64,000 bases of DNA from Ramlibacter aurantiacus (GCF_016722895.1 NZ_JAEQNA010000004.1:337639-401638); one strand, 5' to 3'. Positions 49,342-58,641 are shown, counted from the stretch's first letter. Numbers and translations: made by a program. The notes: a model not told the origin generated them from the letters alone.

Positions 49342-50269
49342 CGCGCACCGAGGTGATGTGACCTTGAGCGTCGCGCAGCCGCAGCCCGGGCTCGGCCTCG
49401 ATGCGGCCGATGCAATGCACCGGGGTGCGCGACCGGGCCGCGGCGCGGATCACGGCCTGGTGCCGCTCCGCCGGCGCGGTGAACGCGAGCTCATAGTCGT
49501 CGCCGCCGTGCAGCACGCACGCGAGTGCGGGGTCGGTCGCCAACGCGTCCGAGATGGCCATGAGCGGCGGCAGGGCCGGCTGCGACAGGCAGGCGCCCAC
49601 GCCCGATTGGCGCAGGATGTGTCCCAGGTCGCCGGCGAGGCCGTCGCTGACATCGATGGCCGCCGTGGCCGTGCCCCGCAGCGCCTGCCCCAGCGCCACC
49701 CGAGGCGTGGGCTGTTCGAGGCGCGCGCGCGCCTTCTCGAATGCCGGGGTGGGCAGCGACAGCCGGCCCCGGAACACTTCCAGCGCCGCCCGGGCATCGC
49801 CCAGGTGGCCGCTGACCCAGACCTCGTCGCCGGGACGAGCGCTGCTGCGCAGCAGGGCCTGCCCGGCGGGCACGTCGCCGAACACGGTGATGCAGACCGT
49901 CAGGGGCCCGCGCGTGGTGTCGCCGCCGACCAGTTCGCAGCCGTGCTCGTCCGCCAGCGCCAGCAGTCCGTTCGCGAACGGCGCGAGCCACGCCGCGTCC
50001 GCCTGCGGCAGCGACAGGGCCAGGGTGAAGGCGACGGGCCGGGCGCCGCAGGCGCCCAGGTCACTGAGGTTGACGGCCAGGCACTTGTGCCCCAGGCGAG
50101 CGGGATCGACCGTGGACAGGAAGTGCCGGCCTTCGACCAGCAGGTCGGACGACACGGCCAGCTGCATGCCCGGTGCCGGCGCGAGCAGCGCGCAGTCGTC
50201 GCCGATGCCCAGCGGCTGCCGGCGCACCGGACGCCTGAAGAAACGGTCGATCAGCTCGAATTCACCCAT
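49316..50269 (-). CDS. thiL: Thiamine-monophosphate kinase
   Basis: A 317-residue kinase for the last step of thiamine pyrophosphate synthesis. The PurM-like fold shows GIGDDCALL (about residues 21-29), SSDLLVEGRHF and DVSDGLAGDLGHI. Length is normal. It opens the minus-strand operon with the nuclease, pgpA and pncC. Only 9 bases separate a TATGCT box (50279-50284) from its ATG. Confidence 0.95.
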   Translation of the reverse strand: MGEFELIDRFFRRPVRRQPLGIGDDCALLAPAPGMQLAVSSDLLVEGRHFLSTVDPARLGHKCLAVNLSDLGACGARPVAFTLALSLPQADAAWLAPFANGLLALADEHGCELVGGDTTRGPLTVCITVFGDVPAGQALLRSSARPGDEVWVSGHLGDARAALEVFRGRLSLPTPAFEKARARLEQPTPRVALGQALRGTATAAIDVSDGLAGDLGHILRQSGVGACLSQPALPPLMAISDALATDPALACVLHGGDDYELAFTAPAERHQAVIRAAARSRTPVHCIGRIEAEPGLRLRDAQGHITSVRDAGFDHFA

Positions 50270-50278
50270 GAGCGCCCG

Positions 50279-50284
50279 AGCATA
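50279..50284 (-). promoter_or_regulatory. -10-like box of thiL
   Basis: On the minus strand TATGCT stands 9 bases before the thiL start codon, matching the short-leader pattern of other genes in the window. Confidence 0.4.
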
Positions 50285-50377
50285 GCCACGAAACAGCTGC
50301 TTTCAGCCTGGTGTGCCGGGCGCCCCACGGCCGGACCACAACACGGCAGACTCAGGCGCTGTGAACGACGCAGGACC

Positions 50378-50800
50378 ATGCCGGCAACCGAGCTGAAGAT
50401 CAGGACCCTCGCCCACCAGTTGAGCGAGATCCTCGACGTGTACGCGAGCAGCTTCGACCATTGGCGCGAGGACCCCTCGGACCTCGGCCGTTACGAGCGC
50501 ACCCACGCCAACTTGGATCTGGTGCGCGTCCTCACGGACAAGGCGTTCCCCGGCGGCCGCGGTGAGCTGGGCGAGCTGCTGCTGTGCCATTCCGAATTGA
50601 AGCTGCTGGTCCTGCGCCGCCACCTGGCACGCCGCGCCCCGCCAGCGCCGGACGACCCCGAAACCGACCTGCGCATGCTGCAGGCCCGGCACGACTTGCT
50701 GGTGGCCAACCTGCGTGGCCTGTGCGCGCAGCGCAGCCAGCCGCACGGCACCCCGGGGCTGCGCATTCCCGGCAGTCAGCACCGCGGCGCCGAACATTAG
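50378..50800 (+). CDS. Hypothetical protein, 140 residues
   Basis: Soluble, largely helical and charged (PATELKIRTLAHQLSEILDV, HSELKLLVLRRHLARR), without signal or membrane segments. Not recognised. It stands alone on the plus strand between thiL (divergent) and the YbdK-like gene (convergent). A weak AGGA precedes ATG 50378. Coding bias fits neighbouring genes, and no competing frame is better. Confidence 0.6.
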   Translation: MPATELKIRTLAHQLSEILDVYASSFDHWREDPSDLGRYERTHANLDLVRVLTDKAFPGGRGELGELLLCHSELKLLVLRRHLARRAPPAPDDPETDLRMLQARHDLLVANLRGLCAQRSQPHGTPGLRIPGSQHRGAEH

Positions 50801-50806
50801 TCCCCG

Positions 50807-51946
50807 CTACCCGTCCCGAAACCGCAGGGCCGCGCGGCGCACGACTTCGGCCAGCAGCCGTTCGCGGTTTTGCAGCTCGCGCAGCCAACGCGCGTCGTTG
50901 CGACCACCGGCGGCGTCTTCAGCCAGCATGGCCAGGCCCGCTGCGGCGCCCAGCTTCTCAGCGTGCGGGCGGATGCGATCGGCGGTCTGCACGATGTGTT
51001 CGCGCAAGGACACGTGCTCGCCGGTGGCCGGCTCCACGTACACCGCATCGAGCCCGAAGCGGCATGCCTGGAACCGGTTGTAGGTGTAGACCATGTAGTC
51101 GTCCTCCTGGGGCATGAACGGCTGCTCGTTCATGAACCACGAGGCCAGTGCCTGCACGAAGCCGGACAGCGCGCACGCGCGCTCGATGGTCAGTGGCGTG
51201 TCGAAGACCCGGATCTCGATGGTCCCGTATTCGGGCTTGGGCCGGATGTCCCAGTAGAAGTCCTTCATGCTCTTGATCACGCCAGTGCGCGTGGTCTTGG
51301 CGAAGAACTCGCCGAACTGCTCCCACGACAGCGTGAACGGCGCGCGTCCGGACATCGGGAAGGCGAACACCGAGTTCAGGCGCGCGGAGTCGAACTGCGT
51401 GTCCTGCCCCTGCACGAAGGGCGAGGAGGCCGACAGCGCGATGAAGTGCGGGATGTAGCGCGACATCCGGTGCAGCATCAGCAGCGCCGCGTCGGCATCC
51501 GGGCAGCCGATGTGCACGTGCTGGCCGAAGATGGTGAACTGCTTGCTGAGGTAGCCGTACAGCTCGGACAGCTGGCGAAAGCGGGGCCGGTCGTAGATGC
51601 GCTGCTCGTGCCACTGCTGGTAGGGGTGGGTGCCGCCGCCGACCACGTCGATGTTGAGCTTGTCGGCGCACTTGACCAGCGCGTCGCGAATCTGCCGCAG
51701 CTCCTGCAGCACCTGGGCGGTGTCGCGGCAGACGCCGGTGGAGATCTCGATCATGCTGGAGGTCATCTCCGGCACCACGCTGCCCGGCAGCTCGTAGCGC
51801 TTCATCAGGCGCAGCATCTCGTCCGAATACGGGGCGAGGTCGTAGTCGTGCGTGTTGACCAGCTGCAGCTCGAGTTCGACCCCGAGCGTCAACGGCGCCG
51901 ACTGCTGGAAGGGTTCGAGGACGGGAGGCTTGGAGTTCTCAGCCAC
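50807..51946 (-). CDS. ybdK: YbdK-family carboxylate-amine ligase
   Basis: A 379-residue member of the GCS2 family, relatives of glutamate-cysteine ligase. Conserved: [51 protein letters not shown] and [18 protein letters not shown]. coli YbdK has weak gamma-glutamyl-cysteine ligase activity; the true substrate is unknown. The window also has a separate gshA, so this protein is unlikely to be the main glutathione enzyme. Its start overlaps the antiporter gene's end by 8 bases. Confidence 0.9.
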   Translation of the reverse strand: MAENSKPPVLEPFQQSAPLTLGVELELQLVNTHDYDLAPYSDEMLRLMKRYELPGSVVPEMTSSMIEISTGVCRDTAQVLQELRQIRDALVKCADKLNIDVVGGGTHPYQQWHEQRIYDRPRFRQLSELYGYLSKQFTIFGQHVHIGCPDADAALLMLHRMSRYIPHFIALSASSPFVQGQDTQFDSARLNSVFAFPMSGRAPFTLSWEQFGEFFAKTTRTGVIKSMKDFYWDIRPKPEYGTIEIRVFDTPLTIERACALSGFVQALASWFMNEQPFMPQEDDYMVYTYNRFQACRFGLDAVYVEPATGEHVSLREHIVQTADRIRPHAEKLGAAAGLAMLAEDAAGGRNDARWLRELQNRERLLAEVVRRAALRFRDG

Positions 51947-53210
51947 GTTGTGTTCCTGCGGGTGTGCTGGGCGGCCCCTCTGCCGCGCTTTGCAGCGACA
52001 GGGCGCGTGAACTTTCGCCCGTGGCGTAGAGCGCGAGCGTGGCCACGATGGCGCCGAGCGCCTCCATCACCAGGATCGCGGGCAGCGCCACCGCGGCGAT
52101 CTGCGGCCCCAGCGTGAGCGATGAGGTGGCGTACTGGGCGACCAGCAGCAGCGCCACGGCGGACAGGGGTTGCATCGCGCAGGCGGTCCAGAAGGCTTGT
52201 TGCCAGCCCAGGCCGCTGCCCCAGTTCGCAGTGCCGACGCCCAGCACCTTGCCGGCGAACCGGGCGGCCAGCAGGGCCAGCACCACGCCGGCCACGGCGG
52301 AATTCCATGACGCCCGCGCCGCCACCACCGACACCAGCACGAAGGTCAGCATGATCAGCAGCGACCCCGCCGTGCCCAGTTGCCTGGGCCAGGTGAAGGG
52401 CCGCGGGTTGAATTGCTTGAGCACCAAGCCGCCGATCAACGCCGCCAGGGCCGCCGATCCGCCGAAGTGGCCCGCCAGCGCGGCGGTGGCGCCGATCAGC
52501 GTGAGCAGCAGCATGGAGGTGTTCTCGCTGGTCGGGCTCATGATCCGCAGCGCCAGTCGCAGCACCAGCGCCAGGACCACGCCCACCAGCAGCGACAGGC
52601 CGAGCACGCTGCCGATCGGCAGCAGGGTGTCCATCAGCGTCTCTCGCGGCAGGTGCATGACCCGCGTGCGGGCGCTGACCAGTGCGAGCGCATACAGGGA
52701 ACCCAAGGTGGTGAGCGCCAGGGCGCGTTCGGTCACGGGGCCGGTGGCGCGGGTGTCCAGGCGGACCCGGCTCAGGACGGCGGGCGAGCTGACCACGCCG
52801 ATGATCGCCAGCGCCTCGGCCACATTGCCGGTCATGCCCAGCCAGCGCATGGTGTAGTAGACGAGGGCGTAGGTGAACACCGCCTCGAGCAAGCTTTGCA
52901 GCAGCACCATGGGGTTGTGCCGGAACCAGCGCAGCGCCAGGCGCCCGCCGGCCTCGAACAGCACCAGCGACACGCCCAGCTCCAGCACGAACAGGCTGAT
53001 GCCGTTCAGCGGCCAGACGTCACCGCCGAAACCCGCCAGGCCAGCGATGGCGCCGACCACGGAGTAGCCCACCACCTTGGGCAGGCCCATGTGCCGTTGC
53101 ACCAGGTGGCCGGCGGCCGCCGCCAGCGCCAGCAGCAGCGACCATTGCACGGCGGGGAGTCCGGCCGAGGTCCGCAGCCAGGCAGACCAGATGGCCATGT
53201 GATCGATCAT
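51939..53210 (-). CDS. Cation:proton antiporter (CPA2-like)
   Basis: A 423-residue membrane protein with about 12 hydrophobic helices, typical of the CPA2/KefB group. Visible features: [32 protein letters not shown] and [14 protein letters not shown]. The C-terminal NAD-binding (RCK) domain of KefB/KefC is missing. It probably exchanges Na+ or K+ for H+; the ion is inferred. Its 3' end overlaps the start of ybdK, so the two are co-transcribed. Confidence 0.85.
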   Translation of the reverse strand: MIDHMAIWSAWLRTSAGLPAVQWSLLLALAAAAGHLVQRHMGLPKVVGYSVVGAIAGLAGFGGDVWPLNGISLFVLELGVSLVLFEAGGRLALRWFRHNPMVLLQSLLEAVFTYALVYYTMRWLGMTGNVAEALAIIGVVSSPAVLSRVRLDTRATGPVTERALALTTLGSLYALALVSARTRVMHLPRETLMDTLLPIGSVLGLSLLVGVVLALVLRLALRIMSPTSENTSMLLLTLIGATAALAGHFGGSAALAALIGGLVLKQFNPRPFTWPRQLGTAGSLLIMLTFVLVSVVAARASWNSAVAGVVLALLAARFAGKVLGVGTANWGSGLGWQQAFWTACAMQPLSAVALLLVAQYATSSLTLGPQIAAVALPAILVMEALGAIVATLALYATGESSRALSLQSAAEGPPSTPAGTQRG

Positions 53211-53286
53211 GTCAACGCCTTCGCGGCGACTGCGCCGCGGTCAAGTTCGGGCTGGCGAGGGTGGTCGCCGGCCAGGTCTGGGGAAT

Positions 53287-53667
53287 TCAGTGCAGCACGC
53301 GCCGCGACCCGTCTTCGAGCGCGAACAGCGGGATCGGCACCTCGAACCGCTCACCGTCTTCGGCGACGCAGAAGTAGCTGCCGTGCATGCTGCCGGTGGC
53401 GGTCCGCAGCCGGCAGCCGCTGGTGTACTGGAAGGCTTCTCCGGGTTTGAGCAGCGGCTGCTGGCCGACCACGCCGAGGCCCTTGACCTCTTCGAGCTGC
53501 CCATTGGCGTCGGTGATGACCCAGTGGCGCGAGATCAGTTGGGCCGGCACGTCGCCGGTGTTGGTGATGGTGATGGTGTAGGCGAAGCTGTGGATGCCTT
53601 GGCCGGGTGCCGATTGCTCGGGCAGGTATTGGGGCGCGACTTCCACGCGGAACTGGTACTTGGCCAT
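53287..53667 (-). CDS. apaG: ApaG protein
   Basis: A 126-residue fibronectin-III-like beta protein. Segments YTITITNTGDVPAQLISRHW and GCRLRTATGSMHGSYFCV are typical. Its function is unclear (linked to Co2+ resistance and Mg2+ efflux in enterics). ATG 53667 is chosen because the upstream frame is repeat copy C. A TACTAT box at 53674-53679 leaves exactly 6 bases to the start. It is divergent from rpe. Confidence 0.93.
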   Translation of the reverse strand: MAKYQFRVEVAPQYLPEQSAPGQGIHSFAYTITITNTGDVPAQLISRHWVITDANGQLEEVKGLGVVGQQPLLKPGEAFQYTSGCRLRTATGSMHGSYFCVAEDGERFEVPIPLFALEDGSRRVLH

Positions 53668-53673
53668 CCGGGA

Positions 53674-53679
53674 ATAGTA
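53674..53679 (-). promoter_or_regulatory. -10-like box of apaG
   Basis: On the minus strand TACTAT lies 6 bases before the apaG ATG, implying a leaderless message. Confidence 0.45.
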
Positions 53680-53683
53680 GCAA

Positions 53684-53769
53684 CCCCCCGAGGCGGCCTG
53701 TCGGCCGCCCCCCCAAGGGCGCGCGACCAGCGGCCCGGCAAAGCCGGTTCCGCGGTAGCCGCTGGTTCG
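53684..53769 (+). repeat. Dispersed GC-rich intergenic repeat, copy C
   Basis: CCCCCCGAGGCGGCCTGTCG, a C-rich run, then GACCAGCGGCCCGGCAAAGC and CGGTTCCGCGG. Its second half differs from copy A by only two or three bases over 31. Unlike the other copies it lies between two divergent starts (apaG and rpe), not after a stop codon of a neighbour gene. Confidence 0.8.
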
Positions 53770-53807
53770 GCCTGGCGCTGCGCGCCGGCCCATGAGTTCG
53801 GCTTTGC

Positions 53808-53813
53808 CACAAT
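53808..53813 (+). promoter_or_regulatory. -10-like box of rpe
   Basis: CACAAT with 6 bases before the rpe ATG, so transcription would start at the first base of the start codon. Confidence 0.45.
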
Positions 53814-53819
53814 TGGCGG

Positions 53820-54506
53820 ATGACCTCCACCGTCCACCGCATTGCTCCCTCCATCCTCTCGGCCGATTTCGCCCGCCTGGGCGAGGAGGTGCGGCAGGTC
53901 ATTGCCGCCGGGGCCGACTGGATTCACTTCGACGTGATGGACAACCATTACGTGCCCAACCTGACTTTCGGACCCATGGTGTGCTCGGCGCTGAAGCCGC
54001 ATGCGGTGCGGGATGACGGCACGGCGGTGCCGATCGACGTGCACCTGATGGTGGAGCCGGTGGATGCGCTGGCTCAAATGTTCGCGGATGCGGGGGCGCA
54101 GTACATCAGCTTCCATCCGGAGGCGACGGGGCATGTCCATCGGAGCATCCAGGCGATCCGCGCCCGCGGATGCAAGCCGGGGCTGGTGTTCAACCCCGGC
54201 ACGCCGCTGGACGTGCTGGACTGGACCATCGACGAGCTGGACCTCATCCTCATCATGAGCGTGAACCCCGGGTTCGGCGGCCAGAGCTTCATCGAGTCGT
54301 CGCTGCGCAAAATCGAGCAGGCGCGCCGCCGTATCGAGGCCAGCGGACGCGATATTCGGCTGGAGGTCGATGGCGGCATCAAGGCGGACAACATCGCGCG
54401 TGTCGCGGCTGCCGGCGCCGACACCTTCGTGGCCGGCAGCGCGATCTTCGGCAAGCCGGACTATCGCGCCGTGATCGGCGACATGCGCACCGCGCTGGCC
54501 GGCTGA
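53820..54506 (+). CDS. rpe: Ribulose-phosphate 3-epimerase
   Basis: A 228-residue TIM-barrel enzyme of the pentose-phosphate and Calvin cycles. It begins [36 protein letters not shown] and [15 protein letters not shown] carry the metal and catalytic residues. No ribosome site precedes ATG 53820. In many Burkholderiales rpe is directly followed by gph and trpE; here a 3.3-kb block lies between. Confidence 0.96.
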   Translation: MTSTVHRIAPSILSADFARLGEEVRQVIAAGADWIHFDVMDNHYVPNLTFGPMVCSALKPHAVRDDGTAVPIDVHLMVEPVDALAQMFADAGAQYISFHPEATGHVHRSIQAIRARGCKPGLVFNPGTPLDVLDWTIDELDLILIMSVNPGFGGQSFIESSLRKIEQARRRIEASGRDIRLEVDGGIKADNIARVAAAGADTFVAGSAIFGKPDYRAVIGDMRTALAG

Positions 54507-54519
54507 GCGCGCGGGCGCC

Positions 54520-54798
54520 TCAGCGCTCGGTGCCGGGCTTCTGGCGCTGGTAGGTTTCGTCCAGCTCCTTGCCCTTGCTGGTGTCGGCCACGCCACGCTC
54601 GGCGTCCGTTTGCGCAATGCGGCCGATCGAGCCCATCGACGGGTTGTCGGCGACCTGGCTGTCCGCCGACTGGTCGCGCTCGTATTGCCGGCGCGGCACC
54701 GGCTGTTGCGTCTCGCCCTGGGCCGGCTGGGTGTTGCCCTGCGAGGTGGGCCGGTCAGGACGGGCCGGGTTCGTGCTGCTGCGCGGATCGTCTTTCAT
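54520..54798 (-). CDS. Disordered hypothetical protein, 92 residues
   Basis: Opens MKDDPRSSTNPARPDRPTSQ and is rich in Asp, Gln, Pro, Ser and Thr with almost no hydrophobic residues, so it is probably intrinsically disordered, as in many stress proteins. Convergent with rpe. ATG 54798 is chosen; ATG 54831 in the same frame is possible. No family recognised. Confidence 0.6.
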   Translation of the reverse strand: MKDDPRSSTNPARPDRPTSQGNTQPAQGETQQPVPRRQYERDQSADSQVADNPSMGSIGRIAQTDAERGVADTSKGKELDETYQRQKPGTER

Positions 54799-54998
54799 GC
54801 CGGCATCTTGCCCAAGCGGCCGGCGGTTCATCGTAGGACGAAGGGCCGCCGCAGGCCATGGCTGGAGCTGGGCCGTGGCGTCGGCGCGGTCCTACCCGCG
54901 CATGCCACCTGCGCCGACAAACGCGCCCGTCGGGGGGCTACGGGTTTTCGCCCATGAGCTTGCCTAAGCTCGGGTTCGATTGCCCAAGGAGATCCCCC

Positions 54999-55118
54999 AT
55001 GGAAGTACTGGCTGCATGGCCCGAGTGGCTGGTGTGGTGTGCGGCGAGTGCCGGCGGCGTGATCGCCGTGGCGCTGGTGGTCAGCGTCATCGACGCGGCC
55101 CTCGAACTCGAAGGGTGA
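54999..55118 (+). CDS. Small single-span membrane protein, 39 residues
   Basis: A short protein with one hydrophobic helix (about residues 10-31: VWCAASAGGVIAVALVVSVI) and an acidic end (LELEG). AAGGAGA lies 7 bases before the ATG, a strong ribosome site. It ends 31 bases before the large catalase homologue and is probably on the same transcript. Not recognised. Confidence 0.55.
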   Translation: MEVLAAWPEWLVWCAASAGGVIAVALVVSVIDAALELEG

Positions 55119-55149
55119 GCACCGCGACACCGCTGTTTCAGGAACACGA

Positions 55150-57303
55150 ATGCCCCAGTCAAAGCAGGACGCCCAACGCAAGCCGAAGGCGTCCGACGGC
55201 ATGCTGGCCAAGCACCGGCAGATCGAGCCGTATCTGCAGGCCGCCGAGAGCCAGCTCACGACCCAGCAGGGCGTGGTGGTGCCCGACAACCACAATTCCC
55301 TGCGGGCCGGTGTCCGTGGGCCCACGCTGCTCGAGGACTTCGTCCTGCGGGAGAAGCTCACCCACTTCGACCACGAGCGCATTTCCGAACGCGTGATGTT
55401 CGCGCGCGGCGCCGCGGCCCATGGCTATTTCGAGCTGTACCGCTCGCTGTCCACCTACACCCGGGCCGACTTCCTGCAGGAGGCCGGGAGCCGCACGCCG
55501 GTGTTCGTGCGCTTCTCCGGCTTGACCGGCGAACGGGGGTCGGCCGACACGGTGCGCGACGTGCGCGGCTTCGCCGTGAAGTTCTACACCCGCGAGGGCA
55601 ACTACGACCTGGTGGGCAGCAGCATGCCGGTGTTCTTCATCCAGGACGCGATGAAGCTGCCGGACCTGATGCACGCGCTGCGGCCCGAGCCGCACCACGG
55701 CATGCCGCAGGCGTCCTGCGGGCACGACACGTTCTGGGATTTCAGCTCGCTGCTGCCCGAAACCACGCACATGCTGCTGTGGCTGATGTCGGACCGCGCG
55801 CTGCCCCGCAGCCTGCGGATGATGGACGGCTTCGGTGTGCACACCTTCCGGCTGGTGAACGCACACGGCGCGGCTCACTTCGTGAAGTTCCACTGGCGCG
55901 CCAAGCTGGGTCGGCATGCCCTGCTGTGGGACGAGGCGCAGAAGATCGCCGGCAAGGACCCCGATTTCCTGCGGCGCGACCTGTGGGAGGCCATTGCCGA
56001 CGGGCGCTTCCCCGAATGGGAGCTGGGCCTGCAGCTGATCGACGAGGACAAGGCCGACCAGCTGGGCATCGACCTGCTCGACCCCACCAAGCTGATACCC
56101 GAGGAACTGGTCCCGGTGCTGCCGGTGGGCCGGCTGGTGCTGAACGGCAACCCCGACAACTTTTTCGCAGAGACGGAGCAGGTGGCCTTCCATCCCGGCA
56201 ACCTGGTGCCGGGGATCGACTTCAGTGCCGATCCGCTCTTGCAGGGGCGGCTGTTCTCGTACACCAGCAGCCAGATCTCGCGCCTGGGCGGACCCAATTA
56301 CAACGAGCTGCCGATCAATCGGACGGTGTGCCCGGTCCACAACTTCCTGCGCGACGGCAAGCACCGCCTGTCGATCCCGCGGGGTCCGGTGGGCTATGAG
56401 CCGAACACGCTGGCCAACGGCTCGGAGTTCCGGGTCGATGGTGGACAGCAGGGCTTCCAGAGCATCGCGGACGGCATCGAGCCGCCGAAATCGAGGCGGC
56501 GCAGCCCCAGCTTCGACGACCACTTCAGCCAGGCCACGTTGTTCTGGAACAGCCAGAGCGCGTACGAGAAGGAGCACCTGATCGCCGCATTCCAGGTCGA
56601 GCTGTCGAAGGTGCAGCTGGCATCGATCCGGCAACGGGTGGTCGACAACCTGGCGCACGTCGACGCGCGGCTGGCGCGCAAGGTGGCCGAACCCTTGGGC
56701 ATCGCTGCGCCGGACCCGCGCGCGGCGGCGGGTCGGGCCGGTTTCCGCGACGCGCGAGCGACGACCGTCACGCTGGAGCATTCGGCTGCGCTGAGCATGG
56801 ACGTGAACGGAGTCGGCGCAGCCCTGGCGACGCGGCGCGTGGCCATCCTGGTCGCGCACGGCGTCGAAGTCGGCGCGATGAAGGTGCTGCAGCAGGTGCT
56901 GCACGACCACGGCCTGGTCACGCGGGTCGTGGCCGCCCACCTCGGGGTGGTGTCGACGTCATCGGGGCAGCAACTGAACGTGGACCACACCTTCGCCACC
57001 ATGCCGTCGGTGATGTTCGACGCCGTAATGGTGCCGGCCGGCGCCGCCAGCGCGCAGGTGCTGTGCCGCAACGGCGAGGCGCTGCACTTCGTGCTCGAGG
57101 CGTTCCGCCACGGCAAGGCTTTGTGCCTGATCGGCGAGGGTGCGCAGCTGCTGCGCATCGGCGCGCCCGAGGACGCTCCGCATCCCGGGGTGGTGCTGGG
57201 GCGCAACGATCCGGCCATGCGGCTGCAGATGGCCCAGGAGTTCGTGCAGGCCATCGCCCGTCACCGGCACTGGCAGCGGGTCGTGGAGTCGGTCCCCGCC
57301 TGA
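55150..57303 (+). CDS. katE: Large-subunit catalase homologue (KatE/HPII type) lacking distal catalytic residues
   Basis: A 717-residue protein with the catalase fold (about 20-520) and the C-terminal PfpI/DJ-1-like domain of clade-2 catalases. It aligns without gaps to E. coli HPII in the key areas. The heme-ligand Tyr (RLFSYTSSQISRLG, Tyr371), Arg367 and His348 are kept. However, the distal catalytic His128 of HPII is Phe84 (ERVMFARGAAAHG, codon TTC at 55399-55401) and Asn201 is Ser157 (DLVGSSMPVFF). Both are essential for normal peroxide dismutation, so true catalase activity is doubtful. The distal Ser (VRFSG, Ser123) remains. Other roles (heme-dependent oxidation, peroxide binding) are inference. 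It lies in a stress-type block between rpe and gph. Confidence 0.93.
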   Translation: MPQSKQDAQRKPKASDGMLAKHRQIEPYLQAAESQLTTQQGVVVPDNHNSLRAGVRGPTLLEDFVLREKLTHFDHERISERVMFARGAAAHGYFELYRSLSTYTRADFLQEAGSRTPVFVRFSGLTGERGSADTVRDVRGFAVKFYTREGNYDLVGSSMPVFFIQDAMKLPDLMHALRPEPHHGMPQASCGHDTFWDFSSLLPETTHMLLWLMSDRALPRSLRMMDGFGVHTFRLVNAHGAAHFVKFHWRAKLGRHALLWDEAQKIAGKDPDFLRRDLWEAIADGRFPEWELGLQLIDEDKADQLGIDLLDPTKLIPEELVPVLPVGRLVLNGNPDNFFAETEQVAFHPGNLVPGIDFSADPLLQGRLFSYTSSQISRLGGPNYNELPINRTVCPVHNFLRDGKHRLSIPRGPVGYEPNTLANGSEFRVDGGQQGFQSIADGIEPPKSRRRSPSFDDHFSQATLFWNSQSAYEKEHLIAAFQVELSKVQLASIRQRVVDNLAHVDARLARKVAEPLGIAAPDPRAAAGRAGFRDARATTVTLEHSAALSMDVNGVGAALATRRVAILVAHGVEVGAMKVLQQVLHDHGLVTRVVAAHLGVVSTSSGQQLNVDHTFATMPSVMFDAVMVPAGAASAQVLCRNGEALHFVLEAFRHGKALCLIGEGAQLLRIGAPEDAPHPGVVLGRNDPAMRLQMAQEFVQAIARHRHWQRVVESVPA

Positions 57304-57442
57304 GGTCGCAGGCCCTGGTCACGCAGGCGCTTTCCTACGGTCGCTTGCACGGGCCGCCGACCCGTTTCAGCTCGCTCCTGTCTCCCAATGCACTCGAAGG
57401 CCGGCGACCTGCCGGCCCGCAACGAATCAGTCGGAGAGCGGT

Positions 57443-57790
57443 ATGGCAACGAACAGCGAAGGCAAGCAAGGCGGAAGCCGGCGCGGCTTTGCCTCGATGG
57501 ACCCCGAGCGTCAGCGCGCCATCGCGAGCAAGGGCGGCAAGGCGGCGCACGAGAGCGGCAATGCGCACCAGTTCACCTCCGAGGAGGCACGGCGCGCCGG
57601 CAGCAAGGGCGGCAAGGCCGCGCACGAGAAGGGCACGGCGCATGAGTTCACCTCCGAAGAGGCGCGGATCGCCGGGCGCAAGGGTGGGGAAGCCAGCGGC
57701 GCACGCGGGGCGCGAGGCACCAGATCGCAGGACCAGGCGGAGGGTGGCGGCTCGGTCCCCCAGGGAGGCGGCGGCGACGAGTCGCGCTGA
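57443..57790 (+). CDS. KGG-repeat stress protein
   Basis: A 115-residue hydrophilic protein with three KGG units: AIASKGGKAAHESGNAHQFT, then SEEARRAGSKGGKAAHEKGT and SEEARIAGRKGGEAS. The family (GsiB/YciG-like) is induced in general stress and stationary phase. A GGAGAG ribosome site precedes ATG 57443. The tail is Gly/Ser-rich. It lies after the catalase homologue and before gph. Confidence 0.9.
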   Translation: MATNSEGKQGGSRRGFASMDPERQRAIASKGGKAAHESGNAHQFTSEEARRAGSKGGKAAHEKGTAHEFTSEEARIAGRKGGEASGARGARGTRSQDQAEGGGSVPQGGGGDESR

Positions 57791-57838
57791 ACCCGGCGGC
57801 CGCCGGCCCGGGGCCGGCCTCGGGCACACTCGCTGCGC

Positions 57839-58519
57839 ATGAGCCTTCCGGATCTGTCGCGGCTGGACGCCGCCATCGTGGACCTCGACGGCACGCTGGT
57901 CGACACGCTGGGTGATCTGGCAGCGTCGGTCAACGCCATGCTGGAGGAACTGCACCGGCCCACGCTGCCGGTGGGGCAGGTCGAGCGGATGGTGGGCAAG
58001 GGCTCGGAGTTCCTGGTTCGCTCGGCCCTGGAAGCCGCCGGTGCCGGCACGGACCTGCTGCCAGCGGCGCACGCCGTCTGGGCGCGGCAGTACGAGGCGG
58101 TGAACGGCCGGCACGCACGCGTGTATCCGGGCGTGCGAGAGGCCCTGGCCGGTCTGCGCGACCGGGGGCTTCGGCTGGCCTGCCTGACCAACAAGCCGCA
58201 GGCGTTTGCCGAGGTGCTGCTGGACGCGAAGTCGCTGCGCGGCTCCTTCGAATGGGTGTTCGGCGGCGATGCATTCGCGCAACGCAAACCCCACCCGCTC
58301 CCCGTGGAGCTGACCTGCCAGGCGCTGGGCGCGCAGCCCCGGCGCACGCTGATGATCGGCGACTCGGTCAACGATGCGATGGCCGCCCGGGCCGCCGGCT
58401 GCCCGGTCGTGCTGATGCGCTATGGCTACAACCACGGGCAGCCTATCGAGTCCGCAGGGGCCGACGCCTACCTCGACTCGATGGCCGAACTGCTGGCGCC
58501 GGCAGCAGGGTCTGCCTGA
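57839..58519 (+). CDS. gph: Phosphoglycolate phosphatase
   Basis: A 226-residue HAD-family hydrolase that removes 2-phosphoglycolate. HAD motif I is AIVDLDGTLVDTL (about residues 12-24), motif II CLTNKP (about 115-120), motif III with Lys in AQRKPHPLP, and motif IV MIGDSVNDAMAARAAG. The family partner rpe is 3.3 kb upstream and trpE downstream. A weak CACACT box at 57825-57830 precedes the ATG by 8 bases. Confidence 0.93.
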   Translation: MSLPDLSRLDAAIVDLDGTLVDTLGDLAASVNAMLEELHRPTLPVGQVERMVGKGSEFLVRSALEAAGAGTDLLPAAHAVWARQYEAVNGRHARVYPGVREALAGLRDRGLRLACLTNKPQAFAEVLLDAKSLRGSFEWVFGGDAFAQRKPHPLPVELTCQALGAQPRRTLMIGDSVNDAMAARAAGCPVVLMRYGYNHGQPIESAGADAYLDSMAELLAPAAGSA

Positions 58520-58541
58520 TCCGTGGGCACAGGTGCTTTGC

Positions 58542-58547
58542 TACACT
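58542..58547 (+). promoter_or_regulatory. -10 box of the trp operon
   Basis: TACACT, with 8 bases before the leader-peptide ATG at 58556; it lies just after the gph stop. The -35 region is weak. Confidence 0.5.
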
Positions 58548-58555
58548 GGCCGGCC

Positions 58556-58639
58556 ATGTTCATCCACCGCACCACCATCACAGGTTGCTCCGACCGGGGA
58601 GCCTGGCCCTGGCGTAAGCCAGTGAACGTGCGAACCTGA
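58556..58639 (+). CDS. trpL: Putative trp leader peptide, 27 residues
   Basis: The frame ATG 58556 to TGA 58637-58639 reads MFIHRTTITGCSDRGAWPWR followed by KPVNVRT. It has two Trp codons at positions 17 and 19 (58604-58612), separated by one Pro codon, a very rare arrangement by chance. It lies between a -10 box and trpE and is followed at once by strong alternative hairpins, the layout of a ribosome-mediated attenuator. Confidence 0.65.
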   Translation: MFIHRTTITGCSDRGAWPWRKPVNVRT

Positions 58640-58641
58640 TT

